A program made the position numbers and the translations under genes. 64,000 nt of DNA, taken from Gymnopus androsaceus JB14. Its lineage: Eukaryota; Basidiomycota; Agaricomycetes; Agaricales; Omphalotaceae. The stretch covers positions 61,101 through 125,100 of the forward strand of contig ML769590.1 of NCBI GenBank assembly GCA_009733575.1, read 5' to 3'. This document shows positions 10,364 to 21,721 of the stretch, one piece after another. Position 1 is the first letter of the stretch. Every line of letters starts with the position of its first letter. Below the pieces are notes generated by a model that made no database searches, was not told the DNA's origin, and saw nothing but the letters and a program-made list of their open reading frames with translations.

Positions 10364-12488
10364 ATCTTGCTAGCAGCAAGCAATTGGCAAGACTCAGTCC
10401 GAGTCAAAGCTGAAGATTATGAAATTGAAAAAAAAGTTTTCACTTGAATTCCAACCACAACCACTGCTGCTATTACCTCACAGTATGAACACACACGGTG
10501 CAAAAGTTGACCTTGCGGCCTTGGGTCTCCAACAATATAGCCAAAAGGAATGACAAGCTGCCAAAGAACAGAAGGAGGCAGCTGCCAGAGAAGAAAAAGA
10601 TATGAAAGCTTCAGTTGAATTTCAGAAGGCAACTAGCTCACAAAAACGCATCACCAAGGTTGAAGATGATCGGGCTTGCAACCAAGCTGAATGTCAATCA
10701 TTGCGCCCCAATCTTGATTTGCAGCAGCACCATCCAGAACCACCAAAAATGCCTAGAGCACCCAAAAAATTCAAACCAACCACCAAAAGCAAGTACATCA
10801 TACATATTATTTCAAAGTAACTGATTTTTTTCTGATATACTAGAGTCCATGGTCAGCACTGACTTGACAATTACAAAATCCAGCACATCAAACCTGGAAC
10901 AACAAAGTTAGTCTCAATCTATACTATACATAGATCTGCACTTACTGCAATAACACCAGAGGCTACTGAACTGGCCCCTCCCAACCCTGAATCATAAGGT
11001 GAGTGTCAAATCAAAGCATTTAAACTTGGAACTTACTGCAGAGATACTAGTTGATTTTGATATGGAAGCCTCTCCAGGACCAGATCCGCTTGAAATGGAA
11101 GAGGATGCAGATGACTTACACTATGAACCGCTTGGACCTGGCCAATTCTTTTCACCTGATGACATCAACCTACCACCCACATCTACCATTGATACCAAAT
11201 CTGATTTTGCTGATTGTATGGATACGGATGATGAGGATGAAATTTCCAGTTCCGATTTCAAGCCTAGCAAAGATGAAGGTGAAGCAGAAGACAAGGATGC
11301 CAACAATGGTGCAGGTTCAGATTCTGAGCTTGCATGTGCTACTGCAGTGCATGAATTTGAGGCCAAGTGGACCAAGAAGCAAGCCCAGGAAAAGAATGCT
11401 GAAAAAAGGAAGGAGGCTGCAGAAAGGCAAAAGGTGAGTGATTTTCCATTGATTATACATCTGATTCACACTCATGTATATGAATAGATTAAGAAATCTG
11501 CAGTTGCTCAGCAACATATGGAGACACCTCCGAGCACAATCAATATTATTCCAGGCTCCAGCTCAAAGCCAAAGAAACATCCGGGGCCTCCAAATGATGA
11601 ACAAGGGAACCAACTAATTTTTTATTTGCTATCCTGAATCAAGTTATTGTAGCTGATACTAATTCTACTCACAGGAATATCAAGTGTCGAAAGCCAACAA
11701 TAGCTCCAAAATTGAAACCAGACATCGGGGGTCTTTGTGCAGATGCCCAGAAGATGCTGCTCAAACAAAAGGCGGTGGCCTCATCTAACTTATTGCTAAT
11801 TTTGAGTGAAGGTGGTAGTGGTACATCCAGAGGAACTGCTGGTGATTTTGACCAAGATGAGAGTGTGGCAAGCCTGACCGCAGCTTGTGAGATGAAGAAA
11901 AAGGGACCAAAAGCCAAGAGCAAGTCACAGGTGAGCTTTTATTGAATATGGCAGTGCGAGTTTACATTGATAAAAACTCAAGGCTGTTGATGGAGTCAGC
12001 CTTGTGCCTGCAGACGTCAAGATAATTGATGGCAAAGAATGCTGCACTCAACCAAAAGCAACTTGACATACTTGGAGTAAATCTCACCTACCCCTCAAGT
12101 CCGTTGAAGACATTCCCAAATGGGATACCCAGTGCATGCCTCATATCTACAATTTTATTGGCGCTCAGGAGGCCCAGTTTGGTATGAACAGCAACCTTGA
12201 GCTCAAGGTTTTCCAAGCAATCCTCTGGGCTGAGATCTTTCCTGCTCTCAAGGAGGACGCTAACGAGCCTGCAATTACTGGAGTTGTGAGTTCTTATTCT
12301 GTCATTGCTCCAAACGCTAATGATTCTATGGCGGAACTTTGGATTCAAGCCAATCTTCGCACTTATAGGAGCGAGATCGGGAAAAAGACCTTGAAGATTG
12401 TCTCTCAGAAGGCCAAAGAATACTATCAGGAGTATAGAGCGGACTACAATACTGGAGAGTTGGACAACAATGCTTGGGGATATGCATC

Positions 12489-13577
12489 TGTCAGGCCTTG
12501 GCTCATTTCTCACCCGCTATCCACCCGCTGATGTTTCCCATGCTTCCTGACCGTCCGCGGATACTTCCCGCACTCATTACCTACATTGCAGGCGCTTTCC
12601 ATGCTTATTTACCATTTATCCTGCCTGCCGGGCACTTTCTACATGTGATTACCAGTTATCCTGCCTCCCAGGTGCCTCCTGCACTTGATAACCATCCATC
12701 AGGCCCTCCCGACTACTTACACAGCCACCCTACAGTATATAAGTAGACACCCCGAGTCCATGTACCCTAGTCTGTTATTACCATTGTTACCGAATTGATC
12801 CCAATTTGCTTCTGTCTCTATCTCTGTCTCTCTATTTCTATCTGTTCTAACCAGTTGTGCCTTCTGAGCTCTGTTCAAAGGCCCACTGTCATCTGCATTA
12901 ACTGCGAGGCTCTGTCCGTAGATCCCAGATCTACGTCCAGAGCTCACTGTCTTCTATCTCTGTTTACAACTTTACAACCAAAGCTCCCTGGGAGCTTCCT
13001 ATTTGGGTTTTGCTACCTCTAGAACCTCTGGGACCATCCGCTTTCACTCAATTCCGCCCGCTCCCACGCTATTTCTACCCGCTCTCACGCTACTCCATCC
13101 GCTCCCACGCTATTCCCATCCGCTTTCACCCTATTCCATCCACTCCCACGCTATTTCCATCCGCTTTTGCACAATTCCGTCCGCTCCCACGCTATTCCTG
13201 CCCGCTTTCACCCCATTCCATCCGCTCCCACGCTATTTCCGTCCGCATTTGCTGTATTCCACCCGCATTATCCATATTTGGACTTATTACACCTTTTTGG
13301 ACCACCCCTTCATCCATATTCCCATCTGCTTCCACTCATTTCTGGTTGTCGGACGACAATCCCACCCGCTTCCTCCTGATTACGTCATCAGGTGGCCCGT
13401 ACACTGTTCCTTGCACCTCTGAGGCTTGTACTGTTCCGTACAACACTCATACTACTGTCCAGACCCACCTTACAGCATGGTTACCCCGGGTGGTCGCATT
13501 TGGTCTCCACCTACATCTAGGTGCAAGACATTCGGGATACCTTGGTTTGAGATCCGTTTTGTGCACCAGGTCTCACA
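12489..13577 (+). mobile_element. Solo LTR (1,089 bp)
   Basis: Starts TGTCAGGCC, ends GGTCTCACA, and is flanked by GCATC at 12484-12488 and 13578-13582. A TATA-like AGTATATAAGTAG lies at about 12733. No internal gag-pol is present, so this is an LTR-LTR recombination remnant, probably of a Gypsy-type element (inference from length). It lies inside an exon: joining the flanks through one GCATC continues the frame as NNAWGYASPVT. Orientation is set by the TATA position. The open frames across 13003-13594 are translations of its tandem repeats, not genes. Confidence 0.85.
13030..13265 (+). repeat. 20-21-bp tandem repeats inside the solo LTR
   Basis: About eleven degenerate units alternate between CCGCTCCCACGCTATTCCAT-like and CCGCTTTCACCCTATTCCAT-like forms. 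They are pyrimidine rich on the plus strand. Tandem arrays are common in LTR U3/R regions; nothing more can be said about function. Confidence 0.8.
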
Positions 13578-14151
13578 GCATCACCAGTGACTAACTGTGC
13601 ATACATGCTCTTTTTTTACTTTTTGGTTCTTAAATTTGCTTATAGCATGCAGAGAGCAAAGGGGCAATGCAGGGCCCAGGTGTCCTCGAAACATTCAGCT
13701 TGCATCTCAAATTCACACAGAATGTCTCTCATCCAGACCCACCAACTGGAGCTCTTGCTCTTTGTGCAGATGCTGTATGTTGTCCATTATTTTGCCTCTT
13801 TTTTTTCTGACACCTGTCCAGTATTTACGTACCCTTCATGCTTGGCAACCCGGTTTTATTTCAATGGCTGAGACTTGGAGATTGGCCAAGGAAGAAAAGG
13901 TACAGAGCAGCAAGGGTAACATCTTAAAAAACAACAAAGACACTGGCTTTAGCAACAAATGGGCTCCTCCAGTTTTGAAATATTATTTGGTTCTCAAGAC
14001 AACACCGAAGACCAAGTGGCCAACAATCCTTGACCATGCCCGACCATTCATGAACTCAAAATGTTGCTCCACTGTCACTATTAAACGGGAAATGGAGGAT
14101 TCAGAGGGGATGGAAAATGGGGCTGATGATGAGTTCATCATGTCTGATTAG

Positions 14152-15479
14152 GTGCGTAGTGTAGTACAATTATTATCCTTCTTGAAGCTCATATTTCCTT
14201 TCTTTCAGTTCTTGAACATTGCGACTGGAGAATTGTTGCTTTGGGTGAGTGAGTTGGATTAAATTGCCCAGTTCAGCATACTTACTCCAAGTCCTACGTT
14301 GATAGTAGACTCAGCTGTGTAGTGCACTTTTTGGTTCCCAAGCAACAAGCTTTGACGCTGCATGCATTTGTGGTTTTCAGTGCTCAAGTGGCCCTATTTT
14401 GCTGGAGTCTCATGGGGGTGTATCTCATTTCATAGCTTGTAGTACACTCAGAGTCCATGTAGCTGTTTTTAAGCAAATTGCATGATGTTTCATTATAAAA
14501 TATGTATGGATAGTAGGCGGAGGCATGGACCAGAATATCATGTATGGAACATCAGCGTATGGAGATGGTATGGCAGGCACCATATATTGAGTATGGAAAC
14601 TTTGCGACACTGTAGTAGCCATAGATCACAACCACGTATAGAATTTGTATGGAGTGTATGGTATCATACCTCCATACACCTGCAAAAGTGCTGATGTAAA
14701 CCGTAACTTACAGTTATGGTGCGGATCCTTAAATGCTATTGGTCAGACTTTATTTAGGTTCTCACCAGCAATGAATTTAATAGTGTCGATGGGATGGATG
14801 AGTTGTGTAGTGACTGTGGCATTCTCAGGTATTGGGTCCAGACTACGTGTCAAGAGGTTCTGGGGGGATATATCCTTGGATTCATCTTTCTTGGAATCTA
14901 TCCCTCCCACCATCCGCACTAAAGAATGGATCCTCTCTTTCTGTCTCGACACCTGACCGGCCCCTGTTCCTTCTCTTTCGCACATGTTCTGCAACAGGTG
15001 GCTGTGCTCATGAGATGCGGGGTTCATTGGTTTTCATCAGTGTCTGAGACAGTTGTAACCATTTTTTGGAGTTGGTGAGGATTTTGGAATGGTGCAGGTG
15101 TAATGTTCATATTCATTTTCTACTCTATTCTGAGTCCCCCCTTTCGGCTATGAGAAAAATCGAAGCAGGTGGCGGTACAAAGAAGGAGTGTGTGTTGGAA
15201 CAAGTTAGTGAAACAAGTTACTTTGCTCACACTCCATTTGCTATGACTGATTTTTATAAACTCCCCTGATTCAAGAGTGGTGTGAGGCGGGAGCTCCATT
15301 GCTCTCAAAGCCAGTGTAATTTGGTAGTAAAAAGTAGATGGATGGCTTTTCAAGATGCTATGCTATGTATGTACCAAAGCTGGTAGGAGTACAATGAATT
15401 CAAAGGCATCTCCAAAGTGATTTTCGAAAAATCTATAAATTCCCTTGACGTGATAGTACAGCTAGTATATCAGGCTCAA
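14152..15479. other. Region without a recognised gene
   Basis: Holds a GTATGG/CCATAC-rich tract at 14495-14690 similar to 370-900. It also has two unassigned minus-strand frames (14743-15027, a charged 94-residue frame, and 15120-15353, 77 residues) that show no family signature. No RNA gene or terminal repeat found. Confidence 0.4.
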
Positions 15480-16627
15480 ATGACCTCCTTAAGCATTTCT
15501 CTCTCGACTCCCATTATGTCTCAGTCTGACATTACTCTCTTATCCTTGCTAGGAAGATTACTCTATGTCAACTGTACCACATTCAGTGTTGAATGCATAT
15601 TCTATGGTAATAGCATGCCTCCTTCGCTGATCCACAAAAGACTAACAAGTTTTTTGGTTCAGGTGCTCACATCGTCACCTTCTCAATATGCATGTCAATC
15701 ATATTGTAAGGTGTCAGGAACTTGAAGACCATTTATCCAACATTCTCACTTTCTTTAGGAATCACTCTCTGAAGTCGGGGGCTTCAAAAATAGTGCTCGC
15801 TGCAATGCTCCTACTCTTTGTCATGACCATGATCCAGTTTATCATTGAAATGACATTGCTTTTGGGGGAGATACATGTGTATATGATCAGCACAGATGTC
15901 CCTCTTGCAGATGGTGCACCATGAACCCATTGGAATACTTAGGCTGTATATCATTGACTACTGGCCTCAGCTGGTCACGGTAAGTATCCATTCATCATGT
16001 CCACTATCAGGTTCTGACAACTCTTTCGTAGTACATCATTGCCAACTTCATCATTGTGTGGTGGGCTTGGGTTATGTATCCCAGAAATATGATTGTGCAG
16101 GTCATATTGACAGTGATTTCTGCTGCAGACTTGGGTCAGTTTTTTGCCGGAACTTATTACTTTCTCTAATGTGATCCTAGCTCTCTGGGTAAATGCACAA
16201 GCACACCTGAGTTCAAGTGGCGTGAAGCCATATAGTGCAGGCGCATATATTCAGTTTTCAACAGCGGCTAATTTCGTGTCTTCGGGAGCAAACACAATAA
16301 GTACATTGCTGATTGCGTTCTGGGCCTGGTAAGCTCTCAATCCAACCGCCAAGGACCATTGTATGACGGTGAAAGAATCAGGACACATATCAAGAGTACT
16401 ACAATTGTCAAAGCCCAACGGAACCGAGTTACGAGAATCTTGCTTGTTCTCATTGAGACTGGGGCAATAAACATACTTGGCTGTAAGAGATTCTCATCAT
16501 TATCAATCTCAAGCTGTAACTCATGAAGTGCAGGCTGTTAATTACCGTCATAATCATACAATCCCAGTACTCCCTTGAAAGCTGGACTCAGCTATTCGTC
16601 AACCCCAGCACAAGAACAAATCAATAA
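15480..16627 (+). CDS. Seven-transmembrane basidiomycete family protein (copy 1)
   Basis: Likely exons: 15480-15606, 15663-15705, 15759 onward, then further exons to about 16627. The translation has hydrophobic segments in the family order: VTFSICMSII; KIVLAAMLLLFVMTMIQFII; then YIIANFIIVWWAWVMYPRN (about 16031-16090), the W-x-WV-Y/W core of this Agaricomycete family; ANTISTLLIAFWAW; and RNRVTRILLVLIETGAINILG before a last membrane segment, LLITVIII. One proposed intron (about 15878-15911) is only 34 nt and the usual GIYPT end is not seen, so the gene may be slightly decayed. It is a membrane protein of unknown function with paralogs at 32500-33738 and 45607-46940. Confidence 0.55.
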
Positions 16628-16950
16628 AAGTCTCGACATTCAGGAGCCGGGAGTTGAGCGTAGGTAAAATTATGGCCACAGGCTCAATTCCTATCATACT
16701 GAACCCCAGTATCACAAATGCAACGGTCCCATTTGTGTACTCAGGAGTTTATGTCAGAGCAGCATTGGTTCTCAATTGCGATGCTTTACATCTCGGAGGA
16801 CATTTGGTTGGCTACGAAAGAGCCTGGGGAGGTGACTGTTTCCCGAAAGACCAGGTTTGTGGGTAGATATATAGAAAGTACTTGACCAAATAAATCTCGG
16901 TCCTGAGATGGATACAAAAGACAATAGTTTACTTTCTGCCTGCTTCTGGT

Positions 16951-17213
16951 CCACAATAACCACCCCCAACAGGATACAGCACTACACAAAAATTGGTATC
17001 TTGGTGTTATATCCAGTATTCTTGTTCACGTATGACCGGACTTTTAACCCCCATCCCTATCCTCAAGGAACTAGCTTAGCCGATCCGCCGTCAAAAAGCC
17101 TGAAAACTGTGAAGCCAGAGTGGGAATATCTATCGGCGAACAGGACTCGAACCGAAGATCGCCTGCACTGAGAAACTTCCAGTTATCATACCTCTAAGCC
17201 ATAGGCCCACAAT
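16951..17213 (-). mobile_element. tRNA-related SINE-like copy 1
   Basis: On the minus strand the unit begins with ATGGCTTAGAGGTATGATAA (box-A-like), then TTTCTCAGTGCAGGCGATC and GGTTCGAGTCC (a perfect box B), followed by about 170 bp of non-tRNA tail. The same arrangement and tail occur at 28833-29056. The T-arm and acceptor do not pair properly, so this is not a functional tRNA. A tRNA-derived SINE is the simplest reading, though duplication with the neighbouring segmental repeat is possible. Confidence 0.55.
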
Positions 17214-17449
17214 TACTTTGTATTTATATGGATGATGGGCTACAATATTTTTAGAGTTTCTCTCCACAAATGTGAGATGCATTTGGTCCTGACCATACCA
17301 TTGAAAGAGGCCTTCGAAGTAAACCTCAGACAACCCCCAACTAACCTCATAATTGTAACCCTTTCCCATTCCCACTCTGCTGACATCCGAGTCTACATGG
17401 CCAGCACATACGCAGGAATCAACCTTATTCATTTGATTTCTATGTAGAT

Positions 17450-18003
17450 GTGGAATCTATCACACCGCCAATGATTCTGCTTCAGTCTGACTGAAACATT
17501 GTGCGAAATGATTTAATTCAATAGATACCAGAAACATACTTTTTCAGGGTTTTATAGAAAATTCATATTTCCTAGAGCTCCCGAAGGAAATAAATTTAGA
17601 CTGGCTGAAGTTCGGACTTTCCGCAAAGGGAAGAAAAGACTTTTTTTGGACAGTACCTGAAGTAATCTACTTCAGCTAACTCGAAAACATAAATTACGGA
17701 AGTCGGCCGAAGTATTCCATTTCAGCAGTCCTGAAATGGAATGCTTCGGCCGGCTTCGGTAGTTGATGTTTTCGGGTCAGCTGAAATTCATCGCTTCAGA
17801 ATATGTGCAAAAGATATCATTTTGGACAGTTACGGAAAGTTTGAGCTTCAATCAGTCTGAATTTATTTCCTTCTTAAGTGCTAAGAGATATTTACTTTCT
17901 ATAATACCCTGAAAATGTACAATTTCCCTCTGTATTGAAATAATCTATTTCCCATAATGCTTCAGTTTGACTGAAGCATAATCATTGGTGGTGTGTATAG
18001 AAT
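17450..18003. mobile_element. Foldback/MITE with CTTCAG-rich arms
   Basis: Inverted ends of about 45 bp: CACACCGCCAATGATTCTGC on the left, and on the right the reverse of CACACCACCAATGATTATGC. The interior contains further inverted CTGAAG/CTTCAG units and a palindrome around 17725 (CTTCGGCCG). No protein. The element is absent at the corresponding place of the second segmental copy near 29060. A clean target duplication was not identified. Confidence 0.6.
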
Positions 18004-18169
18004 CACCAAATGATAGAAGAAAGGGAAGAGGAAGGGGGAAGGGGAGGGAAGGAGGAAGACTGTAGTAGTATCTAGAATATGAGGCAAGGGAAGAGGAGGG
18101 AGGAAAAATGAAGAATTGGTGGCGGGAAGGGAATAATAGAGGAAGAGAGCATTGAATCCAAAGGGCGGA

Positions 18170-21100
18170 TGGGATGCTGCGGGTTCAGAGTACATTGAAT
18201 TTTGAGAGTTGCAGCCTGTAGTTGAAGGGAACTTGAGAGCTATGCCAGGAGGAGTCATCTTAGGAATGGCCAAAGATGAGCAATGACTCAGAGGAGTTTG
18301 TAGGATGGGATGGGAAGACGAAGAAAACAGATACAGTCCAACAGAAACCGAGATCGAGCACAGATGTAAACGAGCTCAAGCCACGACAGCGCACCACGTA
18401 TCGCAAAACCAAATATAAAAGATAAAAAGATGCCAATGCAAAGCATCGAAATAAAGCGGAACCCAGAACTCACTCGATCGAGGATTCAATGACAAATCCT
18501 ACCCTCGAATGCATCCTATTCGCACCTATCCAACTCCAGCTTCGTTGAACAACTCCAAAAAAAAATCTCAGATCGACATGGCAACCACCAACACAGGGTA
18601 CGCGTATTCACTCGGAATTCCCACTTCGAAGCATCCTACTTGGTTGTGCTGCCTGTCGGAACTGATCCTTGGGTCGAAGGTGATCTAGTTCGTACCCAGT
18701 CGGGCAGTTGGGATAAGAGCTCGATGTTGGTATGGTAAGAGTCGGGCTTCGGCATTTGGTATGATGAGCTGTGCCAGTCTGAGAGCTTGGGCTCAAGCTC
18801 GCTGAACTAGAAATGGGGCTCAATGGCAAGACAGTCAACCTGGAGAATTGTCACAATCGTTATTATCCCCAAGTAAAAAGCATCTGAAAGATTAAAGCAA
18901 GGGCACAGAGGGAGATAGAAATGTAAACGAGGCAAAAGAAGATAGAATGAAGCCCGAAGCAAAAGCTGACGACTCACTTTCGAAGACGGTATCTAGATAA
19001 CTCATCTTACGCGTTCCAGATCCAATTCTCCACCCGTTGCTATGTTTTATCTACCGATACCCCTCCGTATTTATATTCGCAGTGGTTCAAAGGAAGGAGA
19101 GGCTTCTTTGGGTCGCGTTATTGATAGAATCGACTGAAGCAGGATGGCAGTTAAAGAAAAGGGAGGTTTCGGCCGAAGCCAACGTTGGTCTACGGACCGC
19201 CGGACTTAAGCCGGACCTCTGCCATGAAACCACGCGTACGATGACGATGCGTTTTTTTCTCTTAGGTTCCTCCTGCTTTTCCTCGCGCTTTGGTTTGGTA
19301 ACTTTCATCTCAATAATCCAAGATACTCTACAACGAATTCGTTTCGCCAGATTCATGACTCATAACTATATATATGGAATTAGGACAAATCTGAAATGGA
19401 ACAAGGCTGCTTTCAATGGCGGATGGCTAGGAATACGCCTCAAACTTTAGCCCTACTCTAGTATCCTGAATTCTTGCATGCGTGTTGACATGGGTATGCT
19501 AGGTACGTGTACTGTCCTAAGTACCTCGTATGGTATATTTGCGGCGACTCTGATACAGTTTATCTTAATCTAGGGTCGTCTTTAGTATCTCACAATGGTC
19601 TCTTTAAGCTGTCGAGTGCTTCTACCCCCATGAAAGCTCACCAATTCGCTTGCTATCTTCAAGTTCTTATTGTCCTCGACAACTGACACCATCCACGCAT
19701 GACCGTTGATTCCCAAGTTATTCCATATTCTTGCTGCTTGCCTTAGCTCTCGTAGTGTTGAAGGGATCATCCAGAAGAGGGGAGATAGTGAACGTTGAGG
19801 AACTGCCATGCAGTCACGGAAACTAGAGTAGACCGTTGGGTGGGGGTCAGAACGGTAAGTAAAAGGTCTGTCAGTGTTTAATCGAAAACTAATGCTAATT
19901 CGAATCGATAGGTATAGCAAATTTCAAGCGTACTGGAGCACCGCCCGAGCCTCTCTCCAGCCAAAACAACGTAATTCCATTTTCTGCGTAGGAGTCCGAG
20001 TCCGAGACCTTCTCTGTCTCTGGCGCGTTGGACGCCGCTACCTCTCCAACTCGTAGTTGGAGTGGAAGCGTAGGACGATGATCCAGATGCGCTTCCGATT
20101 GTTCCTCGTCAGTATACACTAGGTTGGAGGAGTGAATTCTGGATGAAAAAGTCCTCGATGAGGCAGGTGTGTTCAAGCCGAGAGGAAGGGAAGAGATTGT
20201 TTTCGGGTTTTTGTTCTATGAACGTCCTCTATCTACGCCATCACTTGTCGCGGCTCGAGAAGTGTCGGAGGAGATAGATGTGCATGCGCTGGAGCCACTT
20301 AAATTTATAAAACCACTTCCACTACCACCGTGTCCAAGCGCAAGCGCATTCCGCCTCTACCTCCTCTGCATCCGCTGCTAGTTCCTCCTCTTCCTCTACA
20401 TCGGCCGACAGTGGTTCTGGTTCTTTTACATCCAGCGCTACCAGCACCAGAACGAGTACTCCTGGGACTGAGAGTGGAAGTAGTGCTAGCAGCATGCGGC
20501 TCATTTGTTTCTTGGGAGTTTTTGTTTCCTTCTTTGTTTCCTTGAGTTGTTCAAGTTACTTTTCTTTTTGCGGGCCGTTTGAGCGATTTTTCACCGTGGG
20601 TTTTGTTCTCTGTTGGTGCGATGCAGTTTGCGACTGGTCAGAGAACGGGTTTATGTGATTAGGAAGTTGATTTGGGACGTAGTATGGGTTGAATGTAGGG
20701 CTTGGCATTTATCTGCCTGGCTCGAAGGTGGTGGGAATGGCTGGTTAGGTTCAAAGCTCGCGGTGCTGGGTGCCCTGAACCGCGTACATTTTGACAATAA
20801 GGGTTATCGGTTTAGTTGGTTTGGGCATTTGGGTTCCATTGGTGTATGATTGCTTGAGCGTTGTTTTTGGAGGTTCGCGCAGCTTGTATTTGCATTGACC
20901 GTTCAGGAGTTTGGTAGGCGACTGCTTGCCAAGCGTTGGGCCTTGGGCAAAGTCTGATTCTTTCGCCAGGGAGCGAGTCCTTCTTTTCTTCGTCTCCATT
21001 GCCTGCTAGTGCATGTGGTGAAGGATGGCGTTGGATGATCTTTATGGCTTGTACAGGTTTTTTTTTCATCGTCGGATGAAGCGTACGGTACAAATGATAG
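18170..21100. repeat. Decayed segmental repeat, copy 1
   Basis: Collinear blocks recur at 29090-31250 and, in part, at 31260-32030 and 34040-34250. Examples: TTTGAGAGTTG near 18199/29117; the stretch ending CAGATCCAATTCTCC near 19016, with counterparts near 30008 and 31750; and the stretch around CGACACCATCCACG near 19685/30695. Divergence is high with many indels. Short frames exist on both strands, including a Ser/Thr-rich plus-strand tract with a hydrophobic end (20330-20560). No frame stays open between copies over a useful length, so I treat it as a decayed duplicated gene or unknown element. Confidence 0.55.
19582..20176 (-). pseudogene. Unrecognised minus-strand gene relic in the segmental repeat
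   Basis: Two minus-strand frames (19895-20176 and 19582-19920) have counterparts in the second repeat copy. SWMVSVVEDNEKLKKGSELV near 30700 matches AWMVSVVEDNKNLKIASELV near 19670, and EVPASDLPKTEKVSDS near 31025 matches EVAASNAPETEKVSDS near 20020. Similarity at protein level in the same frame suggests a former coding gene. No known domain recognised. Confidence 0.35.
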
Positions 21101-21721
21101 ATATACTATGCGGGTTAGGGCCTGGGCTCGGAATCGATTGAGCTGATTCTTAAACATACGTGTCATTCTCAATGTTTTTGAAGTCAATGTTTAGAAAAAA
21201 AGCGAGCTTCACATTAGGTCAAAGCTGGAGTTACTCAACCGTTATAAAGCATTTCTCGAAAGCTTCGGTTTGAGCCAGTAGTGTCCGAAAGGTTCGGTTA
21301 TTCTCTGTATTAAAAGTGAAAGATTGGATACTAACCTTGATACAGACACGGTATATCATCGAGGTACCTCCAGGCTCTTATCCTATCACGAGAACCAGCT
21401 CCGGGTAACGAAATAAGGTTAGGCAGTGGTGCCTCCCTTTGAGTGTTTAGAAATCAATATTCGAGGGTAAAATTGCTCTGCCACTTGGTTCCTCGTATTA
21501 TCAATCATATCAATTATAACGTTTATCAAGCAGAAATAAAGCATGCTTCGTGCAGGGATAAACGCTGCAGTTATTCATTGGTTATAAATCATTTCCCGAG
21601 AGCTTCGGGTTGGACTATACTATTTATTATAAGTTGGACGCTAACATTCAGACATTACACAGGTACTACCTGACCCTCCGGACTCTCTCATACTACCGCG
21701 TACTTCGACGTTAACCGCACA

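Larger units (their letters stand above)
10450..14151 (+). pseudogene. Repeat-associated basidiomycete protein, split by a solo LTR
   Basis: Exons read: a coiled, charged N-terminal part (QKEAAAREEKDMKASVEF, with an upstream stop), an acidic segment (MDTDDEDEISSSDF, 10999-11430), an intron GTGAGT..AATAG (11433-11486), a basic part ending KAKSKSQ at 11931, then a globular part (MPHIYNFIGAQEAQFG .. YRSEIGKKTLKIV .. NNAWGYAS) to 12488. After the LTR insert the frame resumes, passes a probable intron (GTGACTAAC..TATAG), and gives KGAMQGPGVLETFSLHL and PPTGALALCADAV, ending at 14151. The tail resembles a multi-copy Agaricomycete family (DUF6532-like; from memory). It is divergent from the Plavaka gene and may belong to the same element. 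Stops and the insertion make it non-functional. Confidence 0.55.

Noticed and set aside
13003..13594. Long open frames (up to 194 codons) that look like a proline/histidine-rich protein
   Set aside because: They are translations of the 20-21-bp tandem repeats inside the solo LTR and run past its border.
15120..15353. Minus-strand 77-codon frame
   Set aside because: No signature and no support for start or splice sites.
17130..17215. Possible functional tRNA gene (box A and box B present)
   Set aside because: The T-stem and acceptor stem do not pair and the same unit with a non-tRNA tail recurs at 28833-29056; treated as SINE-like.
19037..19450. 137-codon plus-strand frame
   Set aside because: The matching region of the second repeat copy has a different frame with stops; no codon-level conservation.
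20330..20560. Ser/Thr-rich plus-strand tract with a hydrophobic end, GPI-anchor-like
   Set aside because: A stop lies directly upstream, the second repeat copy does not keep the frame, and low-complexity DNA reads this way by chance on either strand.
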